Of a stretch of 64,000 nucleotides of DNA, positions 14,812 through 25,410 are shown in pieces. Origin of the DNA: Diprion similis (Eukaryota > Arthropoda > Insecta > Hymenoptera > Diprionidae). The notes under the pieces were generated by a model. The model did no database searches. It worked only from the letters and a program-made list of their open reading frames with translations, and was not told the DNA's origin. Location of the stretch: assembly GCF_021155765.1 (NCBI RefSeq), contig NC_060113.1:156001-220000 (forward strand), given 5' to 3'. The position numbers were made by a program, and so were the translations under genes. The first letter of the stretch is position 1, and each line of letters starts with the position of its first letter.

Positions 14812-16362
14812 GTTTTAAGAAACAACGAATCCAAGTAAAAAAAAATTTTTTTTGGGTAGTACGTATAAACAACAACATATATAACGAAAAAACGAAAATA
14901 TACTCGTATGAAAACCATAACTTCTATCACTTAACTACGTGTATATATAATAACCAAACGACGAGGCGATATGAAAAAAGGCGGGATTTTCAAAACCTAC
15001 TTGAAAGGAAGTAAGAAAGAAAGGAAGGAACGAAGAGGATATAAGAACAGGATTCGGTTTACGATTAGCGCGCTCTTCCCGTAACCGAAGAGGAGAGAGG
15101 AGAACTGGTTGTGTGGTTAAGCCATGAGTATATTGTGTAGCAAGGTGGGTAAGAAGGTAGGTGGTTATAGTTCGTTCTGGTTCTCTTTCTCCATCGCCTT
15201 CTCCTTCTCCTTCTCCTTCTCTCTTTCTCTACTGTGTTACTCCTCTCAAGAAGGCGCGCACCACTCGCGGAATCGAATGCGGGAGCGGAACGTTTCCGTT
15301 TCCGGGCACTCTCGCCCGGCAGTAGTGACGGTGGAGCTGGAGGTGGATTCAAAATGGCGTAGAATTGCAGATGTGGGGATGACGAAGGGAGAACTAGGGT
15401 GGGGGTGGGTCGAGGTAATCCGATGGTGAAATTGAAGAAACGAATTGAGAAATGACGATCGAGAGGCATATTTCCCGAGAAGATAGACATAGATATATAT
15501 GACAAGAACAGCATAGATTATATAAATTTTATGAGAATATACCTACGACGCACGCGGCTGTTATTATATCCTGTAACTTTTATAGATTTGAGTTCCACGT
15601 ATCCGGTGTTGAGGTTAGGAATTCGAAAAGTTTTATTCGAGGTCGACGAAACTTCCGAGTAAAAAGAATCCAAACTCTTAAGACTGTACAAGAAAGTTTC
15701 GAACGGTCGTCGTAAAAAGAATCGACGTTTCGTATTTCCGAAATGCAAGATTTTCGAAAATTTAAATATTACTGTATACGATACGTAGCAAAGTTACAAA
15801 AAGTATAAAAATTCCTTTAAATAAATTTTTCATGAATTAAAATACCTATAGTATTAAAATGTATTCGCGTGTAAAAAAAATCCTGACGTAACAACATCGA
15901 AAATCCATAAAAACAAAGAAAGTTGAAATTGTTAAAATTCAACCTAACCAGATATTCATCATTCATTCATTTTTCGGTCACATTCGAAACTTTCATACAT
16001 ATATCGATCAAAGTTTCGTTTCTTGACTTAAAATTTCGTCAGCAAAAAAAAAATTGAGAATTCTTCTCGCTTTGCAAAGATTCTAAATTCGAAATTTCAA
16101 CCCCGTCCCGTGTAATACATGCATGTACACAGTAACACCGTAGGCAAGGCGATAAAGTCGCTTTCTTCTTTATCAATAGATCATTGCCGCATCGCATCGC
16201 GAGGATAAGAAACCCACTAACTGCAGCCGCGTTGCAGGATCGCGAGACGAAATAAGCATATACTGTATATTCTCACCCTCGCTCCGAGAAAACGGGCTTC
16301 CAGCAATTCCTGCTTCCTGGGGTCCAGGGCAGCTTGAAAGTGCTCCATCTTGACTCCAGCGC
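577..16362 (-). CDS. TLK: Tousled-like serine/threonine kinase, N-terminal exons only (partial)
   Basis: TLKs are nuclear kinases active in S phase that phosphorylate the histone chaperone ASF1 (family knowledge). Coding exons on the minus strand, 5' to 3': 16348-16277, 6280-6071, 1080-990 and 839-577. All junctions are GT-AG and keep frame, giving 212 residues. Exon 1 starts MEHFQAALDPRKQELLEARF, close to the human TLK2 start. The last exon carries SDKEVDPNTPEK, a basic stretch ERKRKRKV (about residues 146-153) and KKINDYF (180-186), matching SDKEVETPEK...KISDYF of human TLK2. The start ATG follows a purine-rich TCAAG context, 14 bases after a good acceptor (CTGTTGCAG before 16362), so at least one non-coding exon lies upstream. 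The exon at 6280-6071 is rich in Ala, Asn and Ser and may be insect-specific or alternative. The coiled-coil and kinase domains are outside the window, to the left. Confidence 0.9.
3542..3637. repeat. Adjacent pentanucleotide arrays (AGGTG)n and (GAGTC)n
   Basis: Imperfect GGTGA units run directly into GAGTC units with GAGGC variants at the right end. The two arrays abut without unique sequence between them. Confidence 0.9.
3895..4006. repeat. Trinucleotide tract (CAA/CAG grading into AGT)
   Basis: CAA/CAG units pass into AGT units with AAA interruptions. Long valine or tyrosine frames across it are artefacts of the repeat. Confidence 0.9.
4285..4323. repeat. (CCGCCA)n microsatellite
   Basis: About six copies of a GC-only hexamer with slight variation inside the TLK intron. 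Confidence 0.85.
5546..5581. repeat. (AAGT)n tetranucleotide repeat
   Basis: About nine perfect AAGT units. Read on the plus strand it is a run of overlapping GTAAGT strings identical to the consensus splice donor; TLK runs on the opposite strand. Confidence 0.95.
5956..6003. repeat. (GATGAG)n hexanucleotide microsatellite
   Basis: About eight GAGGAT units just downstream (in the TLK sense) of the TLK exon at 6071-6280. The same hexamer recurs in an array at 60.66 kb. Confidence 0.95.
6343..6704. mobile_element. Candidate non-autonomous DNA transposon (MITE), 362 bp
   Basis: The left end reads CAGGGGGGCCACA and the right end, reversed, CCAGGGTGGCCACA. The pentamer TCAAT flanks it on both sides (6338-6342 and 6705-6709), a possible target duplication. 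The interior is A/T-rich with no ORF. The CAGGG...CCCTG ends recall hAT elements, but those give 8-bp duplications, so the superfamily is open. Confidence 0.6.
7256..7310. repeat. (AT)n followed by (CA)n microsatellite
   Basis: Over 40 bases of alternating AT passing into CACACACA. Confidence 0.95.
8983..9004. repeat. (GTAAC)n pentanucleotide repeat
   Basis: Four ACGTA units in tandem, one of several pentamer arrays in the window. Confidence 0.85.
9293..9332. repeat. (GA)n microsatellite
   Basis: About 19 perfect GA units. The Ser/Leu and Arg/Glu frames here are shadows of the repeat. Confidence 0.95.
11127..11386. mobile_element. Candidate MITE with TA flanks, about 260 bp
   Basis: Left end GGGCGGGGGTTAAAGCTTGA and the reversed right end TGGGTGGGGGGTAAAAACTT, then GGAGGAGTC.ATATTTC on both sides: imperfect terminal inverted repeats of about 40 bp. 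The dinucleotide TA flanks each end, which fits a Tc1/mariner-type target site. The interior is A/T-rich and has no coding capacity. It sits in the large TLK intron. Confidence 0.65.
11757..11843. repeat. (TACTA)n pentanucleotide array
   Basis: About 17 units of ACTAT with occasional ACCAT and ACACT variants. Confidence 0.95.
14499..14595. repeat. (TTAG)n tetranucleotide array with TCAG flanks
   Basis: About 19 TTAG units bordered on both sides by TCAG variants, suggesting array growth from a shorter TCAG/TTAG core. Confidence 0.95.
14750..14810. repeat. Long (AT)n microsatellite
   Basis: About 60 bases of perfect AT dinucleotides. Isoleucine/tyrosine frames on both strands are artefacts. 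Confidence 0.95.
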
Positions 16363-16956
16363 CTGCAACAGGAGTTCAAACGCGTCACTCGCCTTCCATC
16401 TTCTTTCTTTTTCACTTTCTTTCTTTTTTTTTTCCCAAAACAAGACATTTACTAAATCATTTTTTCGCCAAGTAAATTGCACGATTTCTTCCAATCACAT
16501 TCTCTCTCTCCCTCTCGTTCTCTTCTCTCGTCGCATTAATATTTTCTCTTCTCTTTCTCTTTTTTTTTTTCTATACATTTATCATTCATCTTTTCTCTTC
16601 CTCGGTTTCTTCTTCTTTCTTTCTTTTTTTCTTTCTCTTTTTCTTTCTTTCTCTTGTTTAGTTCGTCAAGTGATGTTTCATAATCATATCCTATATTTTA
16701 CTTGATTTTTACAACCTTTAAGTAGAAAAGATCTTAACTAACGCTGAGGTGAAGAAGAAAATATTATGTAAAATAACTACAAAAAATTTATAACACCGTT
16801 TTTAACCAAGATAAACTGACAAGAACACAACTTGTACCACGAGTGAAATAATTGTTATCTCACAGTTTTCTCTTGTCATTAAATAATACCCAAAACGGTT
16901 GAATCAAATATGTGTATCAAGTATTGGGTCTTTGGATTGAGAAAAAAAAACAAAAA

Positions 16957-17190
16957 AAAAAATAAATAAATAAAAAAATATCAGATTCTCACACCGCATT
17001 TTTGCAAATCAGAAAGAAACGAAAGATTATAATAATCGGCTAGTAATTGTTCGTTTTAAAAAAAAAATAAAAAAACAAAAAAAATAAATAAATAAATAAA
17101 TAAAAAAATATCAGATTCTCACACCGCATTTTTGCAAATCAGAAAGAAACGAAAGATTATAATAATCGGCTAGTAATTGTTCGTTTTCAG
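16957..17190. repeat. Tandem duplication, 130-bp period
   Basis: The segment starting AAATATCAGATTCTCACACC and ending TAATTGTTCGTTTT occurs twice, at 16976-17058 and 17106-17188, with no difference that I can see. The copies are joined by A-rich AAAT/AAAAT sequence that also precedes the first copy. Confidence 0.9.
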
Positions 17191-17199
17191 AAAAAAATA

Positions 17200-17202
<3 letters not shown>

Positions 17203-17250
<48 letters not shown>
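17203..17250. repeat. (AAT)n microsatellite
   Basis: About 15 AAT units immediately right of the second copy of the 130-bp duplication. Confidence 0.95.
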
Positions 17251-17689
17251 CATTTTTACAACTTTTTCCTTAGTATCTGAAACCCAATTTTTTCCGGTCA
17301 AAACTCAATTCGGATTGAAGAAAAATATAAAATAGATAGAAAAAAAAAGAAAAAAAAAAGAAAAAAAAAATAGACAAGAGAAGAATTAAATTTGCCACCT
17401 TCAAAAAAATCATTCCCAATTTCCATGATGAAAATGGAAAAAAAAAAAAATAAATAATAATAATAAAACGGATATTTTCCGGTGCGTGCGTGTGTGACTG
17501 AAACCTCTCTTGTTCGCATGTAATATTTCGTTGTTGTCGAATTATTTGTATTAATTTCATCACTGTATAATACATAAATATATATTATATAAAATAAAAT
17601 ATATTATATGTATACATAAACGATAAAATTTTCATTACTATTATTATTATTGTTATTATTGTAAATTTCTCGCGCCGTAACAACGGTCA

Positions 17690-17762
17690 GCATCAGCATC
17701 AGCATCAGCATCAGCATCAGCATCAGCATCAGCATCAGCATCAGCATCGGCATCGGCATCAG
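17690..17762. repeat. (CAGCAT)n hexanucleotide array
   Basis: About 12 units, the last ones with CGGCAT. Frames of alternating Leu and Met are artefacts. Confidence 0.95.
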
Positions 17763-17857
17763 CGGGATGAGCATCGCAAAAACTAACGCGCCCTTTGACC
17801 TCAATCTTACGGTTATACCAGAGGGTTAGAAATCAATAGGTAGACAGAGTGCAGAGC

Positions 17858-17920
17858 GAGCGAACGAACGAACGAACGAACGAACGAACGAAGGAAGGAA
17901 GGAAGGAAGGAAGGAAGAAA
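17858..17920. repeat. (GAAC)n merging into (GGAA)n
   Basis: Two related tetramer arrays head to tail, separated by one base change per unit. Confidence 0.9.
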
Positions 17921-19772
17921 CGAAGGAACGGACGAGAACACGGTATACTATATGTATCTGTACTAAATGTATGAATTTAGAAGAGAATTATAATTTCAAG
18001 ATAAGTATACTATGGAAATGAATTTCTTTGGATTGGATTAAATGAAGAAATAAAAATTTTTAAATCCTCTCGGCTAAAATAAAATTGTAAAGTTTCCCGG
18101 ACGGGAAGTTTATTTAAAAGTGAATAATCAGAAGAAATTTTTTATGTATTATGTTTTCAAATTTTACAGTTTGCATGATAACAATTGACAAGAGAGAGAG
18201 AGAGAGAAGAATAAGCTGCTCTATACTGGCCACGAGCCAATCCTCGAACTTCCGGTTATCATATACTGCAGGTTCCAAGTGCATAGAGTAAAAAGAAAAA
18301 CAAATAATATTCAAATCGAATTTTGAAGAAAAAATTTAGATCCGTGATTAGAGCTTTTAAAGTCTTCGGATATTTATATATATTACATTGAAAACATGAC
18401 GATATTTTTTATTTTTTTTTTAATTTATTTTGAACCACAATCATGGATCCACCGCGAGAAATTTTGGAAGTCAGATTTTGGATTTTTTTTTTTTTTTTTT
18501 TTTTTTTTCATCGATGACGTGAAAAACCTCCGCCTACGAATTAATTCTATGAAAATCGTAATACTTTTAGACTTTTTTCCACCATAATGGATGATCGCGA
18601 TTTTGGATTACGTAATAATTCTTCAGATTCAAATTCAAATATTTTTAGTTTTATTTTCAGCTTATCGAATGCGTCAAATTTAAATTTCGCGATCAGAAAT
18701 CATTCTCCAAACTTCGAAACTTTGAAATCTAGTGAAAAATCAACTTTTCATTTTCGGAATCATTATACAATAACCACCATTTTTTTCCCCAATCAAAACA
18801 GAAAAACGAGAGAAGCACCGGGGGGGGGGGTTAAAAACAAATAAATAAAATAAAACAAACAAAATAAAGAGACGACGAAATACAATCGAGAAAATCTAAA
18901 ACTATGAATTGAAATTGAAACGATTAAATGAAGCATTACATCATCACGTCTACTTTTCAAATCATAATGTAATTGCGCAATATATACATACATACATACA
19001 TATATATATATATATATCTACACGTAGTTATGTAGGTAGTATACAGTAGAGGAACTGTATCGTTACGATGACGTCGAGACAGGCGTCGACGTCGGCTTCA
19101 CTCTCTTTGTTTGTGTGTCGTGTGTGTCTGTGTGTGTGTGTGAAAATTTTTTCCAACCAGTCGGTATGGTAAATAGCAGAAAGCGCCGAATACCGCTTTT
19201 ACAATTAGCCGACGATATATGTAATATAGTAGAGCGGAAGGAGAGAACCACGTGGATAGTGGAGTTGACGTTCAGCGCTATCTAGCGAATTCCCTAGAAA
19301 TTGAAATACGTCTTCTAATGCTGCTGCATGCAACCTGCACGCCGCGAATACTTTCTTCGTATCGTATTTAATACAATACAATATACAATATAAATATATA
19401 TATATATATATATAATACATACATACATACAACATTTGTTGCGCGACAAAAATTTTGTATAGTGACAAAAATTCAACGCCGCCATCTTATCACCTCCACA
19501 ATAGTATTTTCATCGCATGTACGATATAAGTACAAATATGTACGGATGATGAAGCAGGTTTACGAAAAATTTTTTCACTCGATTTGACCCATTTTTTTTT
19601 TCTTAAATGTACCGCTAAGTGAAAAAGATGAAAAAAAAAAACAACAAAATGACAATAATATTGACAACAACAAATTAAACTTCGACAGGACAGTTTAAAC
19701 GTTAGAATTGAATGAAGTAAAAAAGGAGAAAAAAAAAAAAAAATTGTCTCATATTCACCAACAGAAATGTAA

Positions 19773-19816
<44 letters not shown>

Positions 19817-20011
19817 CAAATTTATACATAAACTACACCTGATCAAACATTCAATTTTTCGTTTAGTATTTATGTCATGTATATAATATATATATACGCA
19901 TGCGGCACAGGTTTTTCTTTATAGAAACCGTGAATGAATGTCGATTGAGAAAAATATCGATAAGAGATTATCGGCGAGTACCCGAGAAAGAAAAGAAGAA
20001 CGAACGAACGA

Positions 20012-20032
20012 ACACCCCCCCCCCCCCCCCCC
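20012..20032. repeat. Poly-C run
   Basis: About 20 consecutive C. Similar runs occur at 24.38, 25.34 and 59.50 kb. Such runs are prone to sequencing length error. Confidence 0.9.
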
Positions 20033-20156
20033 AAACAACAAGAACAAAAAAACAATCAAAGGAGAATAAAAATCATCTCAACGACAACGAGGACGATAAT
20101 AATGGCGGCGATGTAATCGAAAAACGCAGATGTTTAGATGATGGCTATGAAAATAC

Positions 20157-20220
<64 letters not shown>

Positions 20221-20222
20221 AG
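20157..20222. repeat. (CGA)n trinucleotide array
   Basis: About 21 perfect CGA units. Every frame is open on both strands (Arg, Asp, Thr or Ser/Val runs), so long frames here carry no coding evidence. Confidence 0.95.
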
Positions 20223-21093
20223 ATGATGATGACGAGGAGAAAACGAGGATGATAAAAACAAATAATTACAAAAACTATCGAAACGTAAAGAAAAAAAAAA
20301 AAAAAAAAAAACAGACGACATTATTAAACGCTGTATAATCGGAAATACACGATGCGGGATCACGACGGGTGTTATATATTTTTACTTACGGAAAAGTACC
20401 TCCATTTTCATACGGCGACCAAGCGATTTAATAGGAAAAAGATGAAAATTGTTGTTGAAATATGGAGGGGGAGAATAAATAAAAAAATAAAAAATAAAAA
20501 AACAACACGAACACTCCCTCGTATAATAATATAACAACTACAACATATATACACATCCACTCGGCGTGGATACACTTTCACATAATGTTTAAATACAAGT
20601 TTATTAGCGATATTTTAATACCGAAAAAACATATATACCGCGAGTTATTTACAATAATTACTATAATGATAAAATAAAATTATTCTTTCACTTTAGACCG
20701 AAACTTATCTGATTGTTCAACAATCTTATCATCGTCAAATTTTCGATTCGTTAAATCGTGAAACGAAGAATCGTTTAGACAGAAGAACGCTGTCTACGTC
20801 TTTAAGTCGTTGTCGTTTATTTATTCACTTTATTAAAAACTCAATAATAATCAGACATTATCCTGCATGTAAACAATACTCATGCTTCGCTAAAATGATA
20901 TTCACGATATATAATGATGGATGACGAATCAGTAACGACGACACATATTTATTATTTACATCGCACGTACATATAATAACATAATCGAAAAACGTTTTTA
21001 AACGATCGAAATTCAGCTTCTCGGCATCGGCGAAGGACTCTTCTATATATACTGAACGCGGGATATGACTACACACCGTCGTGATGTAGAGAA

Positions 21094-21150
21094 GAGTAGA
21101 GAAGAGGAGAGGAGAGGAGAGGAGAGGAGAGGAGAGGAGAGGAGAGGAGA
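21094..21150. repeat. (GGAGA)n pentanucleotide array
   Basis: About ten GAGGA units. First of three different pentamer arrays within about 320 bp. Confidence 0.95.
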
Positions 21151-21251
21151 GCCACGTACGTACGGAGGACAAAGAACCTTGTACAGGATCGCAATAGAAG
21201 GAGAGAAGATGGAGACGCGAAAGAATTATATTTCAGACTGGGAGTTGAGGG

Positions 21252-21313
21252 TCAGGTTATGTTAGGTTAGGTTAGGTTAGGTTAGGTTAGGTGAAGTGAG
21301 GTTAGGTTAGGTT
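21252..21313. repeat. Interstitial TTAGG (telomere-type) repeat
   Basis: About six consecutive GGTTA units with one degenerate spacer (GTGAAGTGA) and further units after it. TTAGG is the ancestral arthropod telomere repeat. A few units inside a gene-rich arm are more likely an interstitial microsatellite than a chromosome end. Confidence 0.8.
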
Positions 21314-21361
21314 GGTCGGTAGTGCCGAGGAAGGTGGCTCTGGGTATAGGAAAAAGGGAGG

Positions 21362-21412
21362 AGGGCAAGGCAAAGCAAGGCAAGGCAAAGCAAGGCAAGG
21401 CAAGGCAAGGTA
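21362..21412. repeat. (AAGGC)n pentanucleotide array
   Basis: About nine units alternating AAGGC and AAAGC. Confidence 0.95.
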
Positions 21413-22129
21413 CCTACGCTGCTACACCTGGACTGGAATCTCTGGACTACTTGCGTTAATTTTCAACCCCCCCCCAAAGCCTCGGTTTTCCTCCCTCCAA
21501 CATATTTCTGCATTTCTGCTGAAACGTACCCTCGGACTGTACCTACCACTGACGAGCGTTTTTGTTGGCAAAATGAAAAGTAAAACCAAGAGGTTTAATA
21601 TATTTTTGGCGGTGAAATTCTTCCAATTCGAATTTACGGATACAGAGATCTGTATGAAAAAAAAAAAAAAAACGGAAAAGAAGAGAAAATTTTATGAAAC
21701 GATATTTTTATTTTCTTTCTTTCTTTCTTTCTTTCTTTCTTTTCCTCTGTTATAAGAGTATTGTTATTATCATTATTATTATTATTATTATTAATCGGTG
21801 AAAAAATCCAAGGTTCAGAACATCGTCGAAATTTTCAAAGAAACGAAAAGTCGATTTGTAGAATTGGTTTTCTTTTTTTTTTTTTTTTAAACTGAAGATG
21901 AAGAAAGTGAAAAAATTCATTACTGCGGAATAATTTTCAAAATGATCATCGAGTAGTAGTAGTTTTGTCTTATACGAAACGTGAGTACGTCGGTTGTTTC
22001 ATTTTTTTTCTTTTTTTTTCTTCGTCTGCTTGTTAATTTTTTTTTTTTTTTTTTGCTCAATTTTCAGAAAATCCTGAAAATTGCGAAGAGAAACTAACGA
22101 ATTTTTTTTTTTTTTCTAAAACATTGATC

Positions 22130-22154
22130 GTCGCAGTAACGTTACTGACTTTAA
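22130..22154. repeat. Copy of the AACGTTACTRACTT repeat motif
   Basis: Reads AACGTTACTGACTTTAACCTC from 22138. It matches the ends of the repeat at 61.57-61.90 kb except at a few positions. Confidence 0.5.
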
Positions 22155-23714
22155 CCTCAACAAAGTTTAGAATCTTTGAAATTTCTCTCGATAATGTAGA
22201 ATCGTATTATACAGATTACGAGACGAGAATGAAGTTAGATAGTAATATTGAGGTTATGAATCATTACTGTACAATTTCTGAACGACTTTTAGGAAGTAGT
22301 TTTTAAAAATATAACCTCGATTGTGCCGTGACACGTTTTGACCTAATCTACGTTTCGTTTTTCTCCGCTACGATTGTTCTATATATTTTCAATATTCTGT
22401 GCTCGAACTTTCCACATTTTTAAATTATTCTACGATCAAGAAGATTATCGCGTCTATAAAAATTCGATATTCTGGTCATTTTATCGATCGGCGATTCTAT
22501 TTTCTTATCCTGACCCCGAAAACACATATTTTATATGCATAATAACAACGTAAAGTAAATCAGTCCACCATGCATACTTCTCCGCATCTTTACGAGTCAA
22601 TGTTCAAGATTTACTAAATCATTGTATAATAACAAAAAAAAAAAAAAAATATACTTCAAAATTTCGAAAAGTCGACTCATAGAAGGTGATTTTTAAAATC
22701 GCCCGATAACGACGGTTTCTTTTTTATCATCCCGAAGTCAACGTAACCAACTTCATCCTGATTGAAACGAGCCTGAATGAAATCGGAAAGAAGTCAACGG
22801 ATTAATCAACCGCAAATCATTGATTGATAGAATCGGGATAAGCTTGAGAAGATAATGATGACGATGATGATGTTACGACGATCAATCTTCTTTACCGACC
22901 GCGTTAAACGTCGGTTATTTCATTTATCATTTCTCTCTGTATAACCGTCGTCGTTGAGACCCGGAAAAAAATCGGCAGCATCAGAGTAAAACATAACAAC
23001 AACAATAATAATAATAATAATAATAATATTACCCGCAATTTGAGTTACTTGTACGTTAAAAATCGTTATGCAAGAATAAGTTTCGCGAGGATGAAGTTTG
23101 CGCAATAAACTTACTCTGACCGCGATGATGCGTGTTTGGAAAAAAATCGTTGCCTACGCCGCACCTTAAAGATTAGAATGTGCCGAAATTTATTAAACCA
23201 TGTATAAACAAATAGAATTCACGCACGTTTCGAAGAGCTAATAATTTCAAATAATAATTCTAAATTCACGCAACGACGAATAAAAGTATTGAACTTTTAC
23301 TTGGTCGGTAAAGACGGACTTGCGGCATCGTCTTAACTTAATTTCTGATTAAGTGTCTTGTCTACCATCTAAAAGAAATATACGATCAATAAAAATGCTC
23401 AATTCTTAAACGAGCCAGTATTAATTAATTCCCGTTAATTATATGATGATGTATAATTATTGTCGTCAGTAATCGTTGATATCTTTCAAATATTTTCTAC
23501 ATTCGTCGTCCCTACTAGTCTGAAATCTGATACGATCGGATAAAACTACTGTAGAAGAGGACGTCCCCACCACAAAAATTCTCTACAAATACGTATACTT
23601 ACAAGTATTAGTAAATAAGTAAGTAAGTAAGTAAGTAAGTATTTATAAGACTTCCAATCCATCCCACGATTTGAAAATTAAATTATCGTATTATTATAGA
23701 ATTATAAGGATACG

Positions 23715-23749
<35 letters not shown>

Positions 23750-24592
23750 GTACAAAACAATGAAATTTAAATAAAAAAGTAAACATAATAATAACAAAAT
23801 AACAACAACAACAACAACGATTAGTTCAAAAAAGCATTAAAAATGTGAAACAAATATTATTACTACATCTTTTACATTCATTATCATGTAAATACGTTCA
23901 AACTTCCTCCTCATCGTCCATTGTTCCATACACTTTGAGGAATCAACAAACCACGACGAGTTTATACGTGTTACGTATATATATATATATATATATATAC
24001 CCGTATGTATCAGATATAGAGTATCGTTAGAGAATACTTTCTTACCGACAACACGAAATTGTCGTCAGACGTACGGAGACACGTTCGATCAACAAAACCG
24101 CACGCGACTTGAGATAAGTATCATAAATAGGTAGGTAAGTATAAGTAAGACGACAATATCGATGACTCCGCTGGCGCTTATTTTATTGTTAAGTAATATT
24201 ATCTGAACGGAATAATTTTGGTTTTTAGGATGGTAAAAAAAAAAAAATATACAATTTTTTTCTTTACTTCGCCTTCTTTCACTTACTCTCTTACTTAATA
24301 ACGAGAAATAGACGAAAAATTAATAGAATAAAAAACCTGCGATGATTAATAATAATTAATAACAATATTCTTTCGAATCCCCCCCCCCCCCCCTCCCCCC
24401 TATTTATCCCCTGACATAAGGGCTGAGAAATAATGAAAATAAAAACAACAATAATTGTAAGCCAACGAAAAACGATGACTTTCTAATTTTTCATGTATAT
24501 ATATATATATATATATAGATACAAACATTATGCAAAATTATGATAAATTTTCCATCATTCGTCCGGGCGTTAAAATATCGACAATATCGACC

Positions 24593-24631
<39 letters not shown>

Positions 24632-24760
24632 AGAGAATGGAATCGTGTAATTAAAAGTATAAGAATAACTGTTTGGAAAAAGTAAAGTGGAACTCTATCG
24701 TGACGAGCTGACTGATTGACCGATGATTGAATTTTTGAAAAGAATGATAATTATGCATAC

Positions 24761-24793
<33 letters not shown>

Positions 24794-25336
24794 AAATATA
24801 TATATGTATAGTAAAAACGGTATTTTGTTAGAAATAACAAAGCTTATAATAAACCAGCATCGTCGTCGATCGCTGCGCGTCCAAGTTTCTCGTGACTTTA
24901 AGTCAAGATTACGAAAGATATAGGTAATTTCTTCTATTCGAAAAGCCATTAAAAGCGCGCGGCTGGAAAACACAACATTATTATTCTATGACCTGAATCA
25001 CGATGAAGAAAATAAAGAAATGAGAAGAGAAAATGAGGAAAACCGCTTTTCGCACGCCGACATCTTCCGCGTATCTGCTCAACATGGTATTACCCGACAA
25101 TTATTATTATTATTATTATTATTGTTATTATTATAACGTCATCCCGAGAGTTATTTCGCATATGGAACAGAAGTTGATGTACTTCGTTTTGATCATTCAA
25201 TTCTTTCGGATAAAATTGTTATTTAACAGTTTCACAAATGTTCGAAAATCAATAAATTATACATATTTGAAAAACTTTAGATCTGTTCAAAGTTGTAATG
25301 AGAAAAAAAAATTGCAAAATAGTAATTTTTATCCAG

Positions 25337-25377
25337 CCCCCCCCCCCCCCCCCCCCCCCCCCGCCCCTCCCCCCGAA
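25337..25377. repeat. Long poly-C tract
   Basis: About 25 C followed by interrupted C-rich sequence. A proline frame across it is an artefact. Confidence 0.9.
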
Positions 25378-25384
25378 ATTTCGA

Positions 25385-25410
25385 TACGTTAACGTTACTA
25401 ACTTAAATCT
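25385..25410. repeat. Copy of the AACGTTACTRACTT repeat motif
   Basis: Twenty bases from 25385 (TACGTTAACGTTACTAACTT) are identical to those from 61565. It lies directly beside the poly-C tract. Confidence 0.6.

Larger units (their letters stand above)
6281..16276. other. Large TLK intron, about 10 kb
   Basis: Between the first coding exon and the exon at 6071-6280. It contains two inverted-repeat elements (6343-6704, 11127-11386), many AT, AC, CAA, GTAAC, TACTA and TTAG arrays and poly-A tracts. I find no coding exon with conserved-looking sequence on either strand. Confidence 0.7.

Noticed and set aside
20145-20363. Long open frames of Arg, Asp or Thr around 20.15-20.36 kb
   Set aside because: Produced entirely by the (CGA)n array, which is open in every frame on both strands.
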